A stretch of 8,469 nt of DNA, from positions 1 to 8,469 of the forward strand of contig CAMPIC010000095.1 of assembly GCA_946886185.1 (NCBI GenBank). Direction: 5' to 3'. Origin of the DNA: an uncultured bacterium. GTDB taxonomy: Bacteria > Eisenbacteria > RBG-16-71-46 > CAIMUX01. This document shows positions 6,479-8,469 of this stretch, in pieces. The notes under the pieces were generated by a model. It was not told the DNA's origin and ran no database searches. It was given only the letters and a program-made list of their open reading frames with translations. Position 1 is the first letter of the stretch, and the number at the start of each line of letters is the position of its first letter. The translations under genes and the position numbers were made by a program.

Positions 6479-6507
6479 GAGTGCAGCCACTCCCGCTCCG
6501 GGAGTGA
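6478..6507 (+). repeat. Copy 1 of a 30-bp three-arm repeat in the murJ 3' region
   Basis: The unit reads ggagtg-cagc-cactcccg-ctc-cgggagtga. The middle arm cactcc can pair with the first arm ggagtg (6478-6483 with 6488-6493), or as cactcccg with the last arm cgggagtg (6488-6495 with 6499-6506, perfect 8 bp). The two folds exclude each other. The unit begins on the last base of the murJ stop codon. A terminator or REP-like role between convergent genes is inferred; only TTT follows, not a full T-run. Confidence 0.7.
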
Positions 6508-6550
6508 TTTGCGCCAGATCCGTGCCAGCCGCTCCTTGTAGGAAGTGACC

Positions 6551-6580
6551 GGAGTGCAACCACTCCCGCTCCGGGGGTGA
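6551..6580 (+). repeat. Copy 2 of the 30-bp three-arm repeat
   Basis: This matches copy 1 at 28 of 30 positions, 73 bases downstream. The two differences are G to A in the small loop (caac for cagc) and A to G in the last arm (cgggggtg for cgggagtg). The second change turns an A-U into a G-U pair in plus-strand RNA, so the 8-bp stem survives (6561-6568 with 6572-6579). In minus-strand RNA the same change would give an A-C mismatch. This points to plus-strand RNA, the murJ transcript, as the functional form. The 43 bases between the copies hold nothing recognised. Confidence 0.7.
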
Positions 6581-6607
6581 TCGCCAAATGCTGCTCGGAG
6601 GAGCTCG

Positions 6608-7792
6608 TCACTCCGATGCGATCGCGTGCGGAGCACACAACGGATCGCCCAAGACAACCGTCTGCCAGCTGATTCCCGGTAGAGCGAGATAGAAGCTCTC
6701 TCCCAGAGTACGCCCATCCAGGAATGCTCCGAACAGGATGTCGGGGCGCACGCAGCCGGACAGGAACGGCTCGTACACGTTGCCGGATGCTCCGGTCGCT
6801 CCGCTTCGAACGAAGTCGGCGATGAGCGACTGGGTCGTTCCCTCGAAGCGATGCTCGCCCTTTGCCGACGGACCTGGCGTCCAATCTCCCGGAGGTTCGC
6901 GGAAGGTACGAGCCGAGCTGCTGACGAAGGTGCAGGCCAAGGCGCCCGCACGAAATTGCAGCCGGAACGGGCGCTGGTATGCGGGATCGTTGGATCCCCA
7001 CGAGGCATATCCGATCAGATCGTCGCACTCGGCCATGAACGTAGGAGCTTCATCGAGCACGACCATTCCGCCCCGCGTGGTCACCTCCTGAGCGGCTCGG
7101 CGCAACCAACCCTGACCCACGCCGTCGGACCCGCCGCGCAAGTCGATCAAGAACGATCCTCCCGGCGCCTGCATGGGACCCGCGGTGCCGGCATCGAGGG
7201 CGCGCTCGATGAGAGCGATTGCGTCCGCTTCGGTGTAGCCGTCGAGCCGGCAGACCAAACAGAGTCCGAAGCTCCTCCAATCGAACGCGGCATACTCACC
7301 CGGAGCGTCGCGAGCGTCGAAGTATCGATTGCGCTCGGGGCCGGGAAGGAGCGGTTGCTCTCCGGCGGCGACGCGCGGAATCCGGGTGAGCTCGGAGTCG
7401 ACGGAAGCCCGGATTCCTCCCATCCCCCCGGAACCATCGATCCTGTGCGGCAGGCCCTTCACGAGCACTAGGTAATCGGGTCGCTGCTGCTCGGCGCAGT
7501 CTCGCCACCACGCGGCGATCGGGGCTTCGATCAGCGCGGAGTAGACGGATCGGGGGATCGTCTCGCCGTCCGGGCAGGCGATCGCGAGAACGTGGCTACC
7601 GGCGAGGCTACGGGCGGCCACGTAACGGCGAGCGATCCGCCCCGCCGCGGCATCATGCTCTCGGAAAACCAGGAGCACCCGGGTTTCCTCTCCGAATTCC
7701 CACGCGGAATCCGGCTGGCACCCGATCAGCGATGGAACCAGCGATGCGACGAGGATCGCGAGCCCGAGCCTCATTCGGCCACGCCGTCGCAT
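6608..7792 (-). CDS. TIGR03790-type lipoprotein of unknown function
   Basis: The protein has 394 residues from the ATG at 7792. Residues 1-25 form a lipoprotein signal: basic MRRRGRMR, a hydrophobic core and the lipobox LIGC, with Cys25 as the probable lipidated residue. The body resembles the TIGR03790 family: RVLLVFREHD (about 38-47), DYLVLVKGLPHRI (106-118), SVDSEL (130-135), GYASWGSND (261-269), SGATGASGNVYEPFL (330-344) and the terminal VVLGDPLCAP (379-388). No function is established for this family. The alternating hydrophobic strands and conserved Gly-rich turns suggest an alpha/beta fold, and an enzymatic role cannot be excluded. Alternative starts are the ATG at 7819, with GGAG only 2 bases upstream, and the ATG at 7774; both keep the lipobox. 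The longer in-frame extension to 8086 has shadow-like composition. The gene converges on murJ and diverges from another lipoprotein gene. Confidence 0.75.
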   Translation of the reverse strand: MRRRGRMRLGLAILVASLVPSLIGCQPDSAWEFGEETRVLLVFREHDAAAGRIARRYVAARSLAGSHVLAIACPDGETIPRSVYSALIEAPIAAWWRDCAEQQRPDYLVLVKGLPHRIDGSGGMGGIRASVDSELTRIPRVAAGEQPLLPGPERNRYFDARDAPGEYAAFDWRSFGLCLVCRLDGYTEADAIALIERALDAGTAGPMQAPGGSFLIDLRGGSDGVGQGWLRRAAQEVTTRGGMVVLDEAPTFMAECDDLIGYASWGSNDPAYQRPFRLQFRAGALACTFVSSSARTFREPPGDWTPGPSAKGEHRFEGTTQSLIADFVRSGATGASGNVYEPFLSGCVRPDILFGAFLDGRTLGESFYLALPGISWQTVVLGDPLCAPHAIASE

Positions 7793-7888
7793 CTTCCGGG
7801 AAGATCGCCTGCCGCACATCACTCCGTCGTGGTCGAAACCCCACCGGAGGTCCCTCCCCCGGATCCCGGAGATCGGAAGACGGAATCG

Positions 7889-7900
7889 ACCGGATCCGGT
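7889..7900. repeat. 12-bp perfect palindrome ACCGGATCCGGT, candidate operator
   Basis: The sequence equals its own reverse complement. Its core CCGGATCC also occurs at 7859-7866, 31 bases away, about three helical turns. It lies between two divergent lipoprotein genes and 20 bases before a TAGAAT hexamer. Chance occurrence is possible in GC-rich DNA. Confidence 0.35.
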
Positions 7901-7919
7901 AGCATCCTGCATTGCCGTG

Positions 7920-7925
7920 TAGAAT
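7920..7925 (+). promoter_or_regulatory. Weak candidate -10 box (TAGAAT) for the right-hand lipoprotein gene
   Basis: TAGAAT has one mismatch to TATAAT. No -35-like hexamer is found at 16-18 bases upstream. The resulting leader would be long. This is listed only as the best plus-strand match in the gap. Confidence 0.2.
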
Positions 7926-8091
7926 CGGTGATCGTGGTCGGAATCGCCAGCCCCGGCGGCGCGCGAGTCCGACGCGAACGGCGATTCGGAGGGCGGGCTC
8001 GACGCCCTCGGTGCGGTTCGGAGCCCTTGGAGAGATCGGCTCGGCATGCGCGCCGCGCGCGCTGCAGTCGTGGTGCGAAGACGCACTGGGA

Positions 8092-8097
8092 AAGGAG
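8092..8097 (+). promoter_or_regulatory. Strong Shine-Dalgarno in a predicted hairpin loop
   Basis: AAGGAG ends 6 bases before the ATG at 8104. The flanks CTGGGA (8086-8091) and TCCCGG (8098-8103) can pair over 6 bp, one of them U-G, leaving exactly AAGGAG as the loop. The site fixes the start of the last gene. Confidence 0.75.
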
Positions 8098-8103
8098 TCC
8101 CGG

Positions 8104-8469
8104 ATGAGAATCCCGCAAGGAAAGAATCCCAGCTGGCTGGGCATCGTGGCAGCGCTCGTGGGAACGCTTTGGCTCGGGTGCGCCGGTAGTCGCGTGATGG
8201 TCCAGCCGGTCCTGGACGAGTTCAGTCGCTATGCGAAGGAAGTGCCGTCCCTCGATCCCGGTCCGGAAACTCTCCAGATCCTCGAGATGGGCACGCAAAA
8301 GCGCGATCAGGCGGCGCAGCTGTATGAGGCGGGCGAGAAGAAGGAGTCCTATCCGATCGCGCTCATGGCGGTGGCGGACGCGCGCGTGGCGTTGGCCGCG
8401 GCTCAGGCGGAGAAGTCGGAACGCCGCGCCGACACCTGCCGCCGTGAGGTGGAGAATGCGCGGGGGAAG
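8104..8469 (+). CDS. Small lipoprotein, DUF4398-like N-terminal part (cut by window edge)
   Basis: This is an open frame of 122 codons with no stop before the right edge. Seen: MRIPQGKN, a hydrophobic core (about 11-24) and a lipobox WLGC with Cys26 as the probable lipidated residue, so an outer- or inner-membrane lipoprotein. After it comes an Ala/Glu/Lys/Arg-rich helical region (about 55-122) with the pattern KRDQAAQLYEAGEKKESYPI then ALMAVADARVALAAAQAEKS. This resembles DUF4398-type lipoproteins, in which helical repeats often precede an OmpA-like domain. Whether such a domain follows cannot be seen. The start is well supported by AAGGAG six bases upstream. The gene is divergent from the TIGR03790-type lipoprotein gene. 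The lipoprotein call is firm; the family match is by pattern only. Confidence 0.75.
   Translation, partial: MRIPQGKNPSWLGIVAALVGTLWLGCAGSRVMVQPVLDEFSRYAKEVPSLDPGPETLQILEMGTQKRDQAAQLYEAGEKKESYPIALMAVADARVALAAAQAEKSERRADTCRREVENARGK

Larger units (their letters stand above)
7793..8103. other. Divergent gap between two lipoprotein genes, with palindromes and hairpins
   Basis: No gene is supported in this 311-base stretch; open frames on both strands look like GC-driven shadows. It holds a 12-bp palindrome (7889-7900), a second CCGGATCC 31 bases earlier (7859-7866), a TAGAAT -10-like hexamer (7920-7925), a hairpin gagggcg/cgccctc (7989-7995 with 8003-8009), an alternating GC tract (8046-8062), a small hairpin gtgcg-aaga-cgcac (8073-8086) and an SD-bearing hairpin (8086-8103). 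If transcription of the right-hand gene starts near 7932, the leader would be about 170 bases and structured. Confidence 0.45.

Noticed and set aside
6478..6580. Repeat pair considered as a minimal CRISPR array
   Set aside because: There are only two imperfect units with strong internal hairpins, the first touching a stop codon, and no cas genes nearby.
8046..8062. Alternating GC tract that could form Z-DNA
   Set aside because: It is short and interrupted (gcgcgccgcgcgcgc) and ordinary for this base composition.
7793..8086. N-terminal extension of the TIGR03790-type protein up to a start at 8086
   Set aside because: It would put about 98 low-quality residues before a complete lipoprotein signal peptide, which must be at the N-terminus to work.
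7592..8107. Plus-strand open frame of 171 codons ending in ATGA overlap with the last gene
   Set aside because: The overlap looks like translational coupling, but the frame runs antisense to the TIGR03790-type gene and its product is low-complexity Arg/Gly/Pro-rich. The last gene has its own strong SD.

Overview
The window is GC-rich, densely coding DNA from a Gram-negative bacterium. The outer-membrane-type beta-barrel protein, two lipoproteins with lipoboxes, a periplasmic YceI protein and a MurJ flippase all imply a double membrane and peptidoglycan. The combination of a CBM9-like/DUF5916 barrel with a TIGR03790-type protein suggests an uncultivated lineage near the FCB group, Gemmatimonadota or 'Candidatus Eisenbacteria'. 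That placement is inference from protein families, not something read directly.

Layout from left to right: (1) an HtrA-like trypsin/PDZ serine protease (+), whose reading frame is open to the left edge; (2) an 812-residue CBM9-like + DUF5916 predicted outer-membrane barrel (+); (3) a convergent yceI-type gene (-); (4) murJ (+), divergent from yceI; (5) a convergent TIGR03790-type lipoprotein gene (-); (6) a divergent small lipoprotein resembling DUF4398 proteins (+), cut by the right edge. After the first two genes every gene flips strand, so no operon is evident. What the products share is location: nearly all act at or beyond the inner membrane.

The intergenic regions carry more structure than the genes. 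A perfect 11-bp hairpin covers the protease stop codon. A 17-bp hairpin with one bulge sits between the convergent barrel and yceI genes. Two near-identical 30-bp units between murJ and the TIGR03790 gene can each fold in two mutually exclusive ways, and the differences between the copies do not break either fold. murJ has a good -10 hexamer so close to its ATG that the transcript may be leaderless. An AT-rich 17-bp interrupted palindrome lies upstream of it. The last gene has its Shine-Dalgarno sequence in the loop of a small predicted hairpin.

No tRNA, rRNA, CRISPR array, insertion sequence, prophage or defence system is visible. The window does not show a clear new multi-gene system. The most unusual element is the paired three-arm repeat after murJ.
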